Below, one piece after another: positions 34,729 through 44,191 of a DNA stretch of 64,000 nucleotides. The first letter of the stretch is position 1, and each line of letters starts with the position of its first letter. The stretch is from Henriciella litoralis. GTDB taxonomy: Bacteria > Pseudomonadota > Alphaproteobacteria > Caulobacterales > Hyphomonadaceae. The position numbers and the translations under genes were made by a program. The DNA lies in assembly GCF_002088935.1 (NCBI RefSeq), contig NZ_NCSS01000006.1:2016407-2080406 (forward strand), read 5' to 3'. The notes beneath the pieces were generated by a model. The model saw only the letters and a list, made by a program, of their open reading frames with translations, ran no database searches and was not told the DNA's origin.

Positions 34729-34996
34729 GGGTGACGTCTCACTTTATTCGCTCTTCGATTCCAGCCTCTAGGAAACACAAATGCATTACGTCATTGCAAA
34801 TAGGATTGCGGAATATGACAGGCACGCCCCGAACACAGTGCATCTGGCATGGTAAACCCCGAATTTAGCTGCATTTTCGCCCCGGATTAAGGGTTTGATT
34901 GCCCTCTTATTGTAAGCCAGTCTGGAAGCGCTGCTAACCTTGGCAGCCATATGTGAAGTATGGCATCCCGCTCTGATGCCCTGGGAGAGACACTGA

Positions 34997-36343
34997 ATGT
35001 CGCGCAAATATTTTGGCACCGATGGTATTCGTGGCACCGCGAACACACCGCCCATGACCCCCGAAATTGCGATGCGGCTCGGCATGGCTGCCGGGAAGTA
35101 TTTCAGACGCGGCGGCTCGCGGCGACATTCGGTCGTCATCGGCAAGGACACGCGTCTGTCGGGCTATATGATTGAGCCGGCCCTGGTCGCCGGTTTCACA
35201 TCAGTCGGGATGGATGTGACCCTGTTCGGCCCCCTGCCAACGCCGGGCGTCGCCATGATGACCCGTTCGCTCCGCGCCGATCTCGGCGTCATGATCTCCG
35301 CCAGCCATAATGCGTTTGAGGATAACGGACTGAAGCTGTTCGGGCCTGACGGCTTCAAACTGTCGGACGATATCGAGCTTGAGATCGAAAGCCGTATGGA
35401 CCGCGCGCTGGATGACAAACTCGCCAGCCCCGCGGAGCTTGGCCGGACGCGCCGGGTCGATGATGCGCAGGCGCGTTATGTCGAGATCGTCAAAGCCACA
35501 TTCCCACGTGGCATGCGCCTTTCCGGCGTTCGCGTCTGTATCGATTGCGCAAACGGGGCAGCCTACAAGGTGGCACCCGCTGCCCTTTATGAGCTCGGCG
35601 CAGAAGTCTTCCCGATCGGCGTCTCACCAGACGGGTTCAATATCAACCACGAGGTCGGCAGCACAGACACGCTCGCCTTGCGCGAAGCGGTCAAAAAGTA
35701 CCGCGCCGATATCGGCATTGCACTCGACGGTGATGCGGATCGCTGCATTCTGGTCGATGAAACCGGCGAAGAGATCGACGGTGACCAGCTCATTGGCCTG
35801 ATCGCCACTCACTGGAAAAAGGCCGACCTTCTGGCCCGCGACGGCGTCGTGACCACGGTCATGTCCAATCTGGGCCTCGAAAACTATCTCAAATCCCTCG
35901 ACCTGACGCTCGAGCGCACAAAGGTCGGTGATCGCTATGTCGTTGAGCGGATGCGCGACGGCGGCTTCAATCTTGGCGGCGAACAATCGGGCCATATCGT
36001 TCTTTCAGATCACGCGACCACCGGTGATGGCCTCATCGCTGCGTTGCAGACGCTTGCCGTCATGGTCGACAGCGACCGACCCCTCTCGCAGATCGCACGC
36101 GTGTTTGAGCCTGTCCCTCAAAAGCTGGTGAATGTGCGCTACGCATCTGGCGCGCCGCTTGATGATGCGAACGTGATGGAAACGATTTCAGCCGTCGAAA
36201 AACGTCTCGGCGCGTCCGGCCGTCTCGTCATCCGCAAATCCGGGACAGAACCCCTGATCCGCGTCATGGCGGAGGCTGAAGACGCGTCAGATATGGAACA
36301 AGCGGTCAATGATGTCGCCGACGCCGTACGCGCGGCAACATAG
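34997..36343 (+). CDS. glmM: Phosphoglucosamine mutase
   Basis: A 448-residue phosphohexomutase that converts glucosamine-6-phosphate to glucosamine-1-phosphate. The start '[20 protein letters not shown]' is the family N-terminus. The phosphoserine loop is '[15 protein letters not shown]' (catalytic Ser in SASHN), the metal loop is '[14 protein letters not shown]', the sugar loop is '[10 protein letters not shown]', and the phosphate loop is '[14 protein letters not shown]'. All are intact and the length is normal. It is divergent from glmS, the preceding enzyme. The usual ftsH gene is not next to it here; a formyltransferase gene follows 67 bases later. Confidence 0.97.
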   Translation: MSRKYFGTDGIRGTANTPPMTPEIAMRLGMAAGKYFRRGGSRRHSVVIGKDTRLSGYMIEPALVAGFTSVGMDVTLFGPLPTPGVAMMTRSLRADLGVMISASHNAFEDNGLKLFGPDGFKLSDDIELEIESRMDRALDDKLASPAELGRTRRVDDAQARYVEIVKATFPRGMRLSGVRVCIDCANGAAYKVAPAALYELGAEVFPIGVSPDGFNINHEVGSTDTLALREAVKKYRADIGIALDGDADRCILVDETGEEIDGDQLIGLIATHWKKADLLARDGVVTTVMSNLGLENYLKSLDLTLERTKVGDRYVVERMRDGGFNLGGEQSGHIVLSDHATTGDGLIAALQTLAVMVDSDRPLSQIARVFEPVPQKLVNVRYASGAPLDDANVMETISAVEKRLGASGRLVIRKSGTEPLIRVMAEAEDASDMEQAVNDVADAVRAAT

Positions 36344-36410
36344 TTAACAAATCATCTAGCCTAAGCCTTGCAATGCTCAAGACGACTGACCCGTTTTGAG
36401 AGAGGATGAC

Positions 36411-37181
36411 ATGGCAAATTCATTTCCAATCGTCGCACTGACGTCCGGCGGACCGCATGCGTGGATCATGATCAACGCCCTGCAGGAACGCTTCGGCGCC
36501 TTTCCTGTGATCGTTGAGGAAGGCGAATCTTCCGAGGTTCTGTGGAAACGCCGCCGCAAGATGCTGGGCCCGCTGAAAGTCGCGAGCATGCAGGCCGCGC
36601 GCCTTCCGATCAAACTTACAAAACGCGGCACACATGGCATCATCGAAGGCATTGTGGCACGTGAAGAGCTTCGCCCCGAACCGGCCGATGGCACTGAAAT
36701 TCACAATGTCCCGTCCGTCAATTCGGATATCTGTCGCCACCTGCTGGCAAAGTTCTCGCCGCGCGCCGTCTTCGTCGTCTCGACCCGAATGATCGGCAAG
36801 AAAACGCTGAACAGTGTCGATGCGCCTTTCATCAATTATCATTCCGGCATCAACCCGGCCTATCGTGGCATGTTTGGCGGCTATTTTGCGCTCGCCAATG
36901 GCGAACCGGAGAATTTCGGCGCAACTGTCCACCTCATCGATGAAGGCGTTGACACAGGCGAGATCCTCTACCAGTCGAAAGTCGAAGTCGCGCCTGAGGA
37001 CAATTTCCATACCTATCTGTGGCGCATGGCCGCCGGCAGCCGCGACATCGTCATCAAGGCGATGGACGACGCGCTCAATGGCAAGCTCGCGCCGACAAAG
37101 GTCAACTTGCCATCACGCCAATGGTTCGCGCCAACGCTTGGCGGATATGTCTGGACGGGCCTTCGCCGCGGCGTCTGGTAA
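36411..37181 (+). CDS. Formyltransferase-fold protein
   Basis: A 256-residue enzyme of the formyltransferase family, related to PurN, Fmt and sugar N-formyltransferases. The Asn-His-Asp triad can be read in 'FINYHSGINPAYRGMFGGYF' and 'FGATVHLIDEGVDTGEILYQ'. The first 120 residues lack the usual Fmt start and have 'TSGGPHAWIMINALQERFGA' followed by a basic stretch 'LWKRRRKMLGPLKVAS'. It ends 'WFAPTLGGYVWTGLRRGVW'. The true substrate is open; it is not Fmt or PurN by length and ends. ATG 36411 has AGAGGA seven bases ahead. Its stop is only three bases from the convergent tilS stop. Confidence 0.75.
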   Translation: MANSFPIVALTSGGPHAWIMINALQERFGAFPVIVEEGESSEVLWKRRRKMLGPLKVASMQAARLPIKLTKRGTHGIIEGIVAREELRPEPADGTEIHNVPSVNSDICRHLLAKFSPRAVFVVSTRMIGKKTLNSVDAPFINYHSGINPAYRGMFGGYFALANGEPENFGATVHLIDEGVDTGEILYQSKVEVAPEDNFHTYLWRMAAGSRDIVIKAMDDALNGKLAPTKVNLPSRQWFAPTLGGYVWTGLRRGVW

Positions 37182-37184
37182 GTT

Positions 37185-38357
37185 TCAGGCCTGAAGGGCG
37201 CTCTGCATTTTGGCGCTTCGTTCAAGCATTGCCGCCAGATGATGCAGGCGCCCGGAAATGACCTCTCGCCAATTGCCCTCTGTCGGAACGGCATGTCGCA
37301 CGAGATAGGGCGCCGTGTCCGGCGGAAGGCCTGTTCCGTCCTCCATGACATAGCGGCCATCCCACAGGCCATCAGACCAGCGCGCCTGAACCGCGCCCGG
37401 GTCGCGTCCAATCAGTAGTCCGCCGCTCGTCTTCTGAAGCCAGGCCCCGCCGAGCGTGAAGCGGTGCCCCGTGGCCATGGCGTCAAATTCTGCCAAGGCG
37501 GCCACGAGCTTTGACTGTTCGACGGGCGTATCGCCGCCTGACGCGGCAAGGACGACCGTCGAAACAAGCCGCAATACTGAAGATTGTCGTTCCGGCATCG
37601 ACTGGATCTGAACAAGCCCAGCCGCATCAACTGCAACGTGCCGGCGAATATCATCCGCGAGCTTTCGATCCTCAAGCGCGCGTAGCACTGCCGCATCATC
37701 GATAATATTTGCCAGGGCGTGCCTCGAAGTCAGGCTGCGAAGGTCGCGCCGGACCCGACCACGCTCGTACGACACGCTGTCATTCGAAGGATCGGTGAAC
37801 CAGACGATCTTGTTCTCTGTCAGCCAGCTTTGAATCTCGCTCCGGCGATGGCCCAGCAAGGGCCGCGCAAGGGTCAGCCCCCGACCCTCCGGCCAGACGG
37901 GCGAGACCGACAGAGGCGAAGGGGCTGCGGCGCGCGTGAGGCTTGAGCCACGGCGCAGCCGCATCAGGAAGGTTTCCTCAACATCGGACCGCGTATGCCC
38001 GATGAATAAAAGCCCGGCGCCTGCCTCCCGTGCGGCGGTCGCAAGCAGTCGATGGCGGGCCTGGCGGGCCTCGCTCTGGCTCGTTGGCGGTACAGCACAG
38101 GCGAGCAGCCGCGCCTCAAGCCCCAACTCATTAGCCAGCTTGCAGACATGATCCGCCTCTGCTGCCGACTCAGCCCGCATCCGATGATCCACCGTCAGCA
38201 CGACGAGTTTTCTGGAACGCGCGCTCGCCCAGCGATGCGCCAGCAGCATCAGCCCCAGCGAGTCGCTGCCACCTGAAACGGCAATGGCGACAGGGCCATC
38301 AGACCCGGTCGCCATATCGTCGATCAGTTCAGGAATATGCTCGATTAGCTGTCGCAA
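37185..38357 (-). CDS. tilS: tRNA(Ile)-lysidine synthetase
   Basis: An ATP-dependent ligase that puts lysine on C34 of the minor tRNA(Ile) so that it reads AUA. The PP-loop motif 'IAVSGGSDSLGLMLLAHRW' is near the N-terminus, 'VLTVDHRMRAESAAEADHV' and 'FIGHTRSDVEETFLMRLRRG' follow, and the C-terminal domain is divergent as usual. The start is uncertain. TTG 38357 gives about 25 residues before the motif and overlaps cpoB by 13 bases. ATG 38315 leaves only about a dozen, and a longer reading to 38447 lies inside cpoB. It is the last gene of the Tol-Pal run. In many alphaproteobacteria ftsH comes next, but not here. Confidence 0.9.
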   Translation of the reverse strand: MRQLIEHIPELIDDMATGSDGPVAIAVSGGSDSLGLMLLAHRWASARSRKLVVLTVDHRMRAESAAEADHVCKLANELGLEARLLACAVPPTSQSEARQARHRLLATAAREAGAGLLFIGHTRSDVEETFLMRLRRGSSLTRAAAPSPLSVSPVWPEGRGLTLARPLLGHRRSEIQSWLTENKIVWFTDPSNDSVSYERGRVRRDLRSLTSRHALANIIDDAAVLRALEDRKLADDIRRHVAVDAAGLVQIQSMPERQSSVLRLVSTVVLAASGGDTPVEQSKLVAALAEFDAMATGHRFTLGGAWLQKTSGGLLIGRDPGAVQARWSDGLWDGRYVMEDGTGLPPDTAPYLVRHAVPTEGNWREVISGRLHHLAAMLERSAKMQSALQA

Positions 38358-39307
38358 CCTGCCCGGCTGCGTTCGAGGGAAGCGAGGTTTTTCGTGACGC
38401 CGGAAGCGTTCGGATATTGCTGCGGCAGGATATCGAGCGCGTTGCACGCTTTCTCGGTCTCACCGATCAGGCGCATTGAGCGCGACAGTTTTACAAGCGC
38501 GTCAGGCGCGCGCGCATTGTCCGGATATTCGCGCAGCATCTGGGTATAGGCTTCACCGGAGGCATCATAGGCTTCCTGCTGGAACAGCGTCTCAGCCAGC
38601 CAGTACTGTGCCTCTCCGGCCTGTGGGTCATCGGCGAAGCGGTCAAGAAATTCGCGGAACGCATCTTCGGCGCCGGCATAATCAAATTGCAGAAGGCGAG
38701 ATTTCGCCGCCGCAAAGAGGGGGCCGGCTTCGCCCGGCAAATTGCTGGCCCGAAGTGTGCCGAGCGAGCCCTGATAGTCCGGATTGCCGTCTGCCTCGGC
38801 GCTCGATGCACTCGACACAATACGGCGGCCTGACGACGAGGACGAAGATGAGGACGTTCTCTCGCGAAGCGCAGGCGTGTCATCCGCTTCGGTCTCTTCT
38901 GGCAGGTCAATCGAAACATCGCTGCCAGACAGGGCCTGCATGATCCGGTCGATATCACTTTCTAGCCCGGCGACCCGCGACTTAAGCTCGGCATTTTCGT
39001 CCGAGAGGCTGGAGAGCTCTTCGCCGATCTGCGCGTCATCGGCTTGCAGCCGCTCGGCCTCGTCACGTGATTCTGACAGCAGGAACTGCAGCGTTTCGAC
39101 CTTGCCGTTCAATTGCGCGATCTGCTCTTCGAGCCGACCTAGATCGACATTCATCCGGGCATTTTGCTGCCTGACCTCGGTGAGCGTGCTGGCGACGTCC
39201 GAACTTGTAACGCCCCGCGTGACGGGCGCGCGTTGCTGGGACTGCGCCATCGGCGTGGCAATCAAGCTGAAAGCAAGAAGGGCAAAGCCCGGGACCAGTC
39301 GGTTCAT
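38345..39307 (-). CDS. cpoB: Cell division coordinator CpoB (YbgF)
   Basis: A 320-residue periplasmic protein that links the Tol-Pal system with peptidoglycan synthesis during constriction. It has a signal peptide at about 1-23 ('LVPGFALLAFSLIATPMAQS'), a long coiled coil (about 40-125) that trimerises, and a Ser-rich linker with a run of eight serines. A TPR region from about 195 follows, with 'AKSRLLQFDYAGAEDAFREF' and 'AQYWLAETLFQQEAYDASGE'. GGAGTAAG lies seven bases before ATG 39307. A terminator lies between it and pal, so it may need its own promoter or rely on readthrough. tilS overlaps its end. Confidence 0.92.
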   Translation of the reverse strand: MNRLVPGFALLAFSLIATPMAQSQQRAPVTRGVTSSDVASTLTEVRQQNARMNVDLGRLEEQIAQLNGKVETLQFLLSESRDEAERLQADDAQIGEELSSLSDENAELKSRVAGLESDIDRIMQALSGSDVSIDLPEETEADDTPALRERTSSSSSSSSGRRIVSSASSAEADGNPDYQGSLGTLRASNLPGEAGPLFAAAKSRLLQFDYAGAEDAFREFLDRFADDPQAGEAQYWLAETLFQQEAYDASGEAYTQMLREYPDNARAPDALVKLSRSMRLIGETEKACNALDILPQQYPNASGVTKNLASLERSRAGCDS

Positions 39308-39354
39308 GTAAGACTTACTCCACAAGATCGTAATCGTTCCAGTCTGTGTATACG

Positions 39355-39387
39355 AAAAAGCCGGGGCCAAAATATGGCGCCCGGCTC
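39355..39387 (-). terminator. Intrinsic terminator after pal
   Basis: On the minus strand AGCCGGG and CCCGGCT form the outer stem, with a further GCC/GGC pairing inside, followed by TTTTT. It lies 25 bases after the pal stop and could lower transcription into cpoB. Confidence 0.75.
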
Positions 39388-39411
39388 AAATCATTGCAGG
39401 AGCGTATCAAC

Positions 39412-39966
39412 CTAGCTGGTTGCGCCGCCCATGATCTGGGTGAAACCGTTACGGTTAAGGGCCCAGGCTGCCTCGTTTGACTCGACCGCGATTGGACGCT
39501 CCTTGCCATACGAAACTGTTTCGATGCGCGATGGGCTGATGCCCAGCGAAACGAGATAGTCTTTCACAACCGACGCGCGGCGTTCGCCAAGCGCAAGGTT
39601 ATATTCCCGCGTGCCGCGCTCGTCGCAATTGCCGGCGACGAGGATGTTCACGTTCGGATATTGCTGAAGCCATGCGGCCTGACGCTGCAGGATTTCCTGA
39701 TCGTCGGCATCGATACGGTACTGGTCGAGATCGAAGTAGACGCGGTCACCAACGTTGACCTTGAAGTCTTCGATCGAGCCTGCCGTTGGACCGGCAGTGT
39801 AAACGCGCTCTGGTTGCTCAACTGTTTCACGAACCGGTTCGCGAGGCGCCGTGTCGACGACTTCAACAGGGGCCGCGCTCTGCGGTGGAGCTTTTGGTTT
39901 GGATGCACAGGCTGCTGCCCCGAAGAGAAGGGCGATAGACGCTGTGGCTAGGACAGTACGACGCAT
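39412..39966 (-). CDS. pal: Peptidoglycan-associated lipoprotein Pal
   Basis: A 184-residue outer-membrane lipoprotein that binds peptidoglycan and TolB. The lipobox 'GAAAC' ends a 20-residue signal peptide. A Pro/Ala-rich spacer is followed by the OmpA-like domain (about 70-180), with 'NVGDRVYFDLDQYRIDADDQ', the diaminopimelate-binding 'GNCDERGTREYNLALGERRA' and 'SVVKDYLVSLGI'. The length is normal for alphaproteobacteria. It sits after tolB, with a 134-base gap that could contain a separate pal promoter, and a terminator follows it, so Pal may be made at a different level from TolQRAB. Confidence 0.96.
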   Translation of the reverse strand: MRRTVLATASIALLFGAAACASKPKAPPQSAAPVEVVDTAPREPVRETVEQPERVYTAGPTAGSIEDFKVNVGDRVYFDLDQYRIDADDQEILQRQAAWLQQYPNVNILVAGNCDERGTREYNLALGERRASVVKDYLVSLGISPSRIETVSYGKERPIAVESNEAAWALNRNGFTQIMGGATS

Positions 39967-40100
39967 TGATAACTCCTTGCTATGGCCGCTTGGCCGACGC
40001 TTTAAACCTTGATTTTGTCAACATCGTGGCCTGCGAATCGTTCCGAATCTTTTTGACGGGAGTCGACCGCGGTCCTGAAAATGCTGTTTTTATTGTGATT

Positions 40101-41459
40101 TTAATTCAGGAGCGGAGACCATGCCGGATCAGACGCCGATGTTGGCGTCGGGATCTGCCTTAGATTCCGACCGGTCAGGTCGACCGACCAGAGCTGTGGG
40201 CTCGCACCGGGTGAGCTCTCGCGGAAGAAGGTGATAACACGGCCATTCGGCGACCATTCCGGGCCTTCATCCAGATAGGATTCTGTCAGGATACGTTCGC
40301 CTTTCCCATCGGTGCCAATCACGCCAATGCTGAACCGGCCACGCGACTGTTTCGTGAAAGCGATCAGGTCACCGCGCGGGCTCCAGACGGGCGTCGAATA
40401 CCGGCCCGAACCGAACGTGATCCGGCAGGCTGTATCGCGTCCACCCGACGGACAGGTCAGCGAGGAGCCATCGGTGTTCATGATGTAGAGCTGCGGACTG
40501 CCGCCGCGGTCAGAGTTGAAGACGATCTGACGCCCATCGGGCGACATGGACGGCGATGTATCGATCGCGGGGTGATCGGTCAGGCGCCGGGTCTGCTGGG
40601 TGACCAGATCCCTCATATAGATATCCGAATTGCCGCCATTGGCCTGCGTCAGCAAGACAGACTGGCCGTCTTTCGTGAAGCGCGGCGCGAAGGTCATATT
40701 GCTGAAATTGCCGAGCACTTCCTGGCGACCATTCTCAATGTCGAAGAGGTACACCCGTGGCCGGTTGTTCTCATACGACATGTAGGTGATCTTCTGGTTC
40801 GACGGGGAAAAGCGCGGCGTCAGCACCGTGAATGTGCCGGACGTCAGATATTTCACGTTCGCGCCATCGGAATCCATGATGGCCAGGCGCTTGGTCCGCG
40901 CGTCCTTGGGTCCGGATTCAGCGATATAGACAATGCGCGAGTCGAAATATGGGTCTTCACCGGTGAGGCGCGTATAGATCGTATCCGCGATCTTGTGCGC
41001 AATGCGGCGCCAGTCTTCAGGCTTTGCTGTAAAGCGGCGACCGGCTTGGCCTTCCAGGCGCATCACCTGCTCGCCATACACATCCCAAAGCCGCACTGAA
41101 GCGCGAATGAACTCGACACCCTCGACCGTCACCCGGTCCACTTCGCCAACGACCAGCGCGTCGGTCTGGATAATCTTCCAGTCGGCAAAGCGCGGTTGGG
41201 TATTGATCGAAAGATCGCGCTGAATATAGGCGCTTTGCGGCGTGATCGTGAACAGGCCGGTCGACAGAAGATCGTTCTGAACGACGGCAGTTATGTCTGC
41301 AGCAAGCTGCCGGTCACCGCCAACCGCTTCGAAGACCGGGATCGCGATGGGGGTTGGCTTCAGCGTGCCTTCAGAGATGTTGACGGTGATCTGCGCGTGC
41401 GCAGCCTGCACCATCAACACGAATGCACCGACCAGGGCAGTGGCAATCGATTTCAGCAT
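40101..41459 (-). CDS. tolB: Tol-Pal system protein TolB
   Basis: A 452-residue periplasmic protein that connects Pal to the TolA/inner-membrane complex. It has a signal peptide 'MLKSIATALVGAFVLMVQAA' (cleaved near AHA/Q), an N-terminal alpha/beta domain (about 25-165), then a six-bladed propeller with repeated 'SPDGRQIVFNSDRGGSPQLY' type motifs ('LTDHPAIDTSPSMSPDGRQI', 'YSTPVWSPRGDLIAFTKQ', 'GPEWSPNGRVITF'). AGGAG precedes ATG 41459. The longer in-frame reading to 41609 lies in tolA and is rejected. It is normal in every respect. Confidence 0.96.
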   Translation of the reverse strand: MLKSIATALVGAFVLMVQAAHAQITVNISEGTLKPTPIAIPVFEAVGGDRQLAADITAVVQNDLLSTGLFTITPQSAYIQRDLSINTQPRFADWKIIQTDALVVGEVDRVTVEGVEFIRASVRLWDVYGEQVMRLEGQAGRRFTAKPEDWRRIAHKIADTIYTRLTGEDPYFDSRIVYIAESGPKDARTKRLAIMDSDGANVKYLTSGTFTVLTPRFSPSNQKITYMSYENNRPRVYLFDIENGRQEVLGNFSNMTFAPRFTKDGQSVLLTQANGGNSDIYMRDLVTQQTRRLTDHPAIDTSPSMSPDGRQIVFNSDRGGSPQLYIMNTDGSSLTCPSGGRDTACRITFGSGRYSTPVWSPRGDLIAFTKQSRGRFSIGVIGTDGKGERILTESYLDEGPEWSPNGRVITFFRESSPGASPQLWSVDLTGRNLRQIPTPTSASDPAWSPLLN

Positions 41460-41484
41460 ATTTGGCTCCTCGCCTCGTCTAGAA

Positions 41485-42381
41485 CTATCTGCCCGAAAAT
41501 CTCGGACCCAGATTGATGTTTGTTTCTTTCCAAAGGTCGTAATCATCGCGCGGCAGGCGGAAAGGTTCGCACTTGCGCACGGCCAATAGCGCGCGATCAA
41601 TCGCGACACCCATGGCGCGGTCCCCGATCGGGCGCCGGCTCGGCTGAACCAGCTGCACCGTGATCAGATTGCCTTCTGCGTCCAGTTTTGCCTTCAGGCT
41701 GACATTCAGACGCTCAGGCTCTGGCAGGTCGAGCACATTGCCCCAGCACGGAACGATCTGGTTGAACAGCAATTGCTCGATGCGAACCGTATTCGCCGTT
41801 CGCTCGCCTGCACCCTTGCGGGTTTCCTGCGCATCTGACGCCTCATCCGGCTTCTTCCGGTCAGATCGCGCTTGCTGGGTCCGCTTCTTGGTTTCGCGTT
41901 CGCTATCAAAAGTGGACTCATTGGACTTCAGGAAGTCGTCCAGCGGATTCGACTTGGGCTTGGGATTAGGAGTCTTGGGCTGCTCGGGCTTCGGGTCTTC
42001 GGGCTTCGGCTTTTCTTCTTCCTTCGGCGCTTCCTTATCGAGCTCCGGAATCACGTCGTCTTCCTGCTCCGGGGGCGGGGCCTCGGTTGCTGTTTCGATA
42101 TCGTCTTCGGGAATATCCCGCTCGTCCGGTTCATCCTCGACCGGAAGCTCTTCTTCCGGCTCTTCTGGTTCCTCCGGAACCGGCTCTTCCTCTGGCTCTT
42201 CGACAGCTTGAGGCGTCACAATCGGCGCGACATTCGTCATCTCACCAACATCGACCAGCTCGACAGGCACGACCACGAACTCGCTATCCACGACCGTCGT
42301 GCCGACATAGGGCCAGACGATATAGCCCGCGCCGATCACAGCAGCGTGAAGCAGAATGGAGGCTGGAGCGCCGCGAATCAT
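41485..42381 (-). CDS. tolA: TolA (TonB-like) with acidic, proline-rich linker
   Basis: A 298-residue protein that carries proton-motive energy from TolQR to the outer membrane. There is one N-terminal membrane helix (about 8-28, 'SILLHAAVIGAGYIVWPYVG'). The long linker (about 55-170) is not the Ala/Lys helix of E. coli TolA: it is very rich in Glu, Pro and Asp, changing to Lys/Pro later. The C-terminal domain (about 205-298) has 'LLFNQIVPCWGNVLDLPEPE' with the conserved Cys and 'GNLITVQLVQPSRRP', as in alphaproteobacterial TolA. ATG 42381 is the only start behind the tolR stop at 42386. The position between tolR and tolB settles the name. Confidence 0.88.
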   Translation of the reverse strand: MIRGAPASILLHAAVIGAGYIVWPYVGTTVVDSEFVVVPVELVDVGEMTNVAPIVTPQAVEEPEEEPVPEEPEEPEEELPVEDEPDERDIPEDDIETATEAPPPEQEDDVIPELDKEAPKEEEKPKPEDPKPEQPKTPNPKPKSNPLDDFLKSNESTFDSERETKKRTQQARSDRKKPDEASDAQETRKGAGERTANTVRIEQLLFNQIVPCWGNVLDLPEPERLNVSLKAKLDAEGNLITVQLVQPSRRPIGDRAMGVAIDRALLAVRKCEPFRLPRDDYDLWKETNINLGPRFSGR

Positions 42382-42385
42382 GGGC

Positions 42386-42832
42386 CTATTGCTGTCCTTC
42401 TGTCTGCGAATCTGTGACGAGCGCAATATTGCGATAGCCAGCGCGCTGCATGCGCGTCATCACGCCCATCACCTGACCGTAATTCACGCCCTCATCAGCC
42501 CGCAGATAGATGCGCTCTTCATAGCCTTCGCCAGCGATTGCATAGAGCGTCGACACCAGCTCATCTGGCGCAACTTCCGTCTCCTGAATGTAGATTTTTC
42601 CGCTCACATCCAGCGACACAGACAAGGGCTGCGATTGCGGCGCGCTCAGATTGTCCGCCGACGCTTTCGGTAGCGAAACCTCAACGCCGGTCGTCAAAAG
42701 CGGCGCGGTGATCATGAACACGATTAGCAGAACGAGCATGACATCGACAAATGGCGTTACGTTAATTTCAGCCGCGAGGCTGCGGCGTCCGCGTCCTCGA
42801 CCTGAAGGTCCAGCTGCCCAACCACCTGCCAT
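42386..42832 (-). CDS. tolR: Tol-Pal system protein TolR
   Basis: A 148-residue ExbD/TolR-type protein of the proton-driven inner-membrane motor. A Gly/Arg-rich N-terminus is followed by 'AAEINVTPFVDVMLVLLIVF', which holds the single membrane helix and the proton-carrying Asp (in PFVDVML). The rest is periplasmic and ends 'MTRMQRAGYRNIALVTDSQT'. The length and order (tolQ-tolR-tolA) are standard. It begins three bases after the tolQ stop and stops just before tolA, so translation is tightly linked. Confidence 0.96.
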   Translation of the reverse strand: MAGGWAAGPSGRGRGRRSLAAEINVTPFVDVMLVLLIVFMITAPLLTTGVEVSLPKASADNLSAPQSQPLSVSLDVSGKIYIQETEVAPDELVSTLYAIAGEGYEERIYLRADEGVNYGQVMGVMTRMQRAGYRNIALVTDSQTEGQQ

Positions 42833-42835
42833 GAC

Positions 42836-43543
42836 CTATGCCCTCGGCTCGGTTGCGCGGCGCGAGAGGCGCACCAGCAAGTCTTGCGAGAACGTGTCGA
42901 GACGGTCTGCGAACTGGTTCAGGTCGCCGGTAAACTTGTTATAGAAGATGACCGCCGGGATCGCCGCAATCAGGCCAAGGCCGGTCGCAAACAGTGCTTC
43001 GGCAATCGGGCCTGCGACGTTGGTCAGGCTGGTATCCTGCTTTTCGGAAATGTTGATGAAGGCATTCATGATGCCCCACACCGTCCCGAAAAGACCAATA
43101 AAGGGTGACGATGACCCGATGGTCGCCAGAACACCGAGCCCCTTGCTGACCCGGCCGACTTCGCGGTCGACCCCGGCGCGCAGGGATCGTTCGGCGCGAT
43201 CAACCAGGATCGTGGGGGACTGTCCGGCCGGCAGGCGCCGCGACTCGTTCCATTCACGGGAAATTGACGCAAACAGGCGAGAGGCCGCATCACTGCTGCC
43301 GGCGCCCGGGCGCCCATCAAGCTCGTCGGACCGTCCGGCCCAGAACGCGTCTTCAAATGCCTTGGCTTTCTTGCGTGCGCTGCTGACGGAGAACAGCTTT
43401 TCAATAATCACCGACCAGGACCAAAGGCTCGCAATAAAGAGCACGATAAGGACCAGCTTCACGACCAGATCGGCCTCAAGAAGAAGCCCTAGAAGGGAAA
43501 AGCCGCTTTCAGTGGCCGCCGGAGAGAGTGCTTCGCTTTCCAT
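42836..43543 (-). CDS. tolQ: Tol-Pal system protein TolQ
   Basis: A 235-residue MotA/ExbB/TolQ-family protein, the channel part of the Tol motor. Three membrane helices can be seen: about 28-48 ('LVVKLVLIVLFIASLWSWSV'), about 140-162 and about 172-195. The cytoplasmic loop has 'RAERSLRAGVDREVGRVSKG', and the core is 'VLATIGSSSPFIGLFGTVWG' followed by 'NVAGPIAEALFATGLGLIAA', the most conserved region of the family. It lies 186 bases after ybgC, a gap long enough to hold a promoter for tolQRAB. I see no clear -35/-10 pair there. Confidence 0.96.
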   Translation of the reverse strand: MESEALSPAATESGFSLLGLLLEADLVVKLVLIVLFIASLWSWSVIIEKLFSVSSARKKAKAFEDAFWAGRSDELDGRPGAGSSDAASRLFASISREWNESRRLPAGQSPTILVDRAERSLRAGVDREVGRVSKGLGVLATIGSSSPFIGLFGTVWGIMNAFINISEKQDTSLTNVAGPIAEALFATGLGLIAAIPAVIFYNKFTGDLNQFADRLDTFSQDLLVRLSRRATEPRA

Positions 43544-43729
43544 GAAATTCCTCTAAGTCTCAGCAGCCGTCGCTGCAGGGTTTCGCAAGCCAAAAAGGGC
43601 CCACGTCGGTCACGCTGTCCCCATATCCTATGGAAATCAGGCGGAAACTTGACGCAAGCCGCGTTCTTCGCAGCGCGGAACCGTTGATCTGTTTTGGTTA
43701 AGGCTTCGTCAGCCAGACGTATAATGGGG

Positions 43730-44185
43730 TCACTCGGCGTGCGGCTTGAAGACAAAACCCTTCAGTTGCTCGACAACTTCGGGGATTGGACGTCGCGGGC
43801 GCCCGTCCGCATGGATCATCACCGCGGTAACCTGCGCTTCGGCAATGATATCTCCATCTCGCAGAGCGGCCTGTTCAAAAATAACGCGAGCGCCCTTGGT
43901 GCCCACATAGCGGGACCTGATGACAAGTTGGTCATCGATCCTGGCGGCGCGGCGATAGTCCACATTCACATTGGTCAGCGTGAAAGCCGCTGGGTCCTCA
44001 CGATCAAGAAGCGAGGTGTGCGAAACGCCCGCATCGCGCAGGAATTCAGACCGGCCCCGCTCAAAGAAGCGCAGATAATTGGCGTGGTAGACCATGCCCG
44101 TGAAGTCGGTGTCCTCATAATAGACACGCACCATCAGCACATGCTGATTTTGGGCATCAAACGGAGAAGACGACGTCGCAGTCAT
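43730..44185 (-). CDS. ybgC: Tol-Pal-associated acyl-CoA thioesterase YbgC
   Basis: A 151-residue hot-dog-fold thioesterase that hydrolyses acyl-CoA or acyl-ACP thioesters. The active-site block 'RVYYEDTDFTGMVYHANYLR' with its Asp, followed by 'FFERGRSEFLRDAGVSHTSL', is the family signature. 'FTLTNVNVDYRRAARIDDQL' and 'TAVMIHADGRPRRPIPEVVE' complete the fold. The gene usually opens the tol-pal cluster, as it does here, and its link to cell-envelope phospholipids is known. Six bases separate it from the purH stop upstream, so the tol genes may also receive transcription from purH. Confidence 0.95.
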   Translation of the reverse strand: MTATSSSPFDAQNQHVLMVRVYYEDTDFTGMVYHANYLRFFERGRSEFLRDAGVSHTSLLDREDPAAFTLTNVNVDYRRAARIDDQLVIRSRYVGTKGARVIFEQAALRDGDIIAEAQVTAVMIHADGRPRRPIPEVVEQLKGFVFKPHAE

Positions 44186-44191
44186 GAGGGT

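Noticed and set aside
34729..34996. Possible RNA switch between glmS and glmM
   Set aside because: I looked for a ribozyme-like or riboswitch-like fold and saw no conserved core; glmS ribozymes are known from Gram-positive bacteria.
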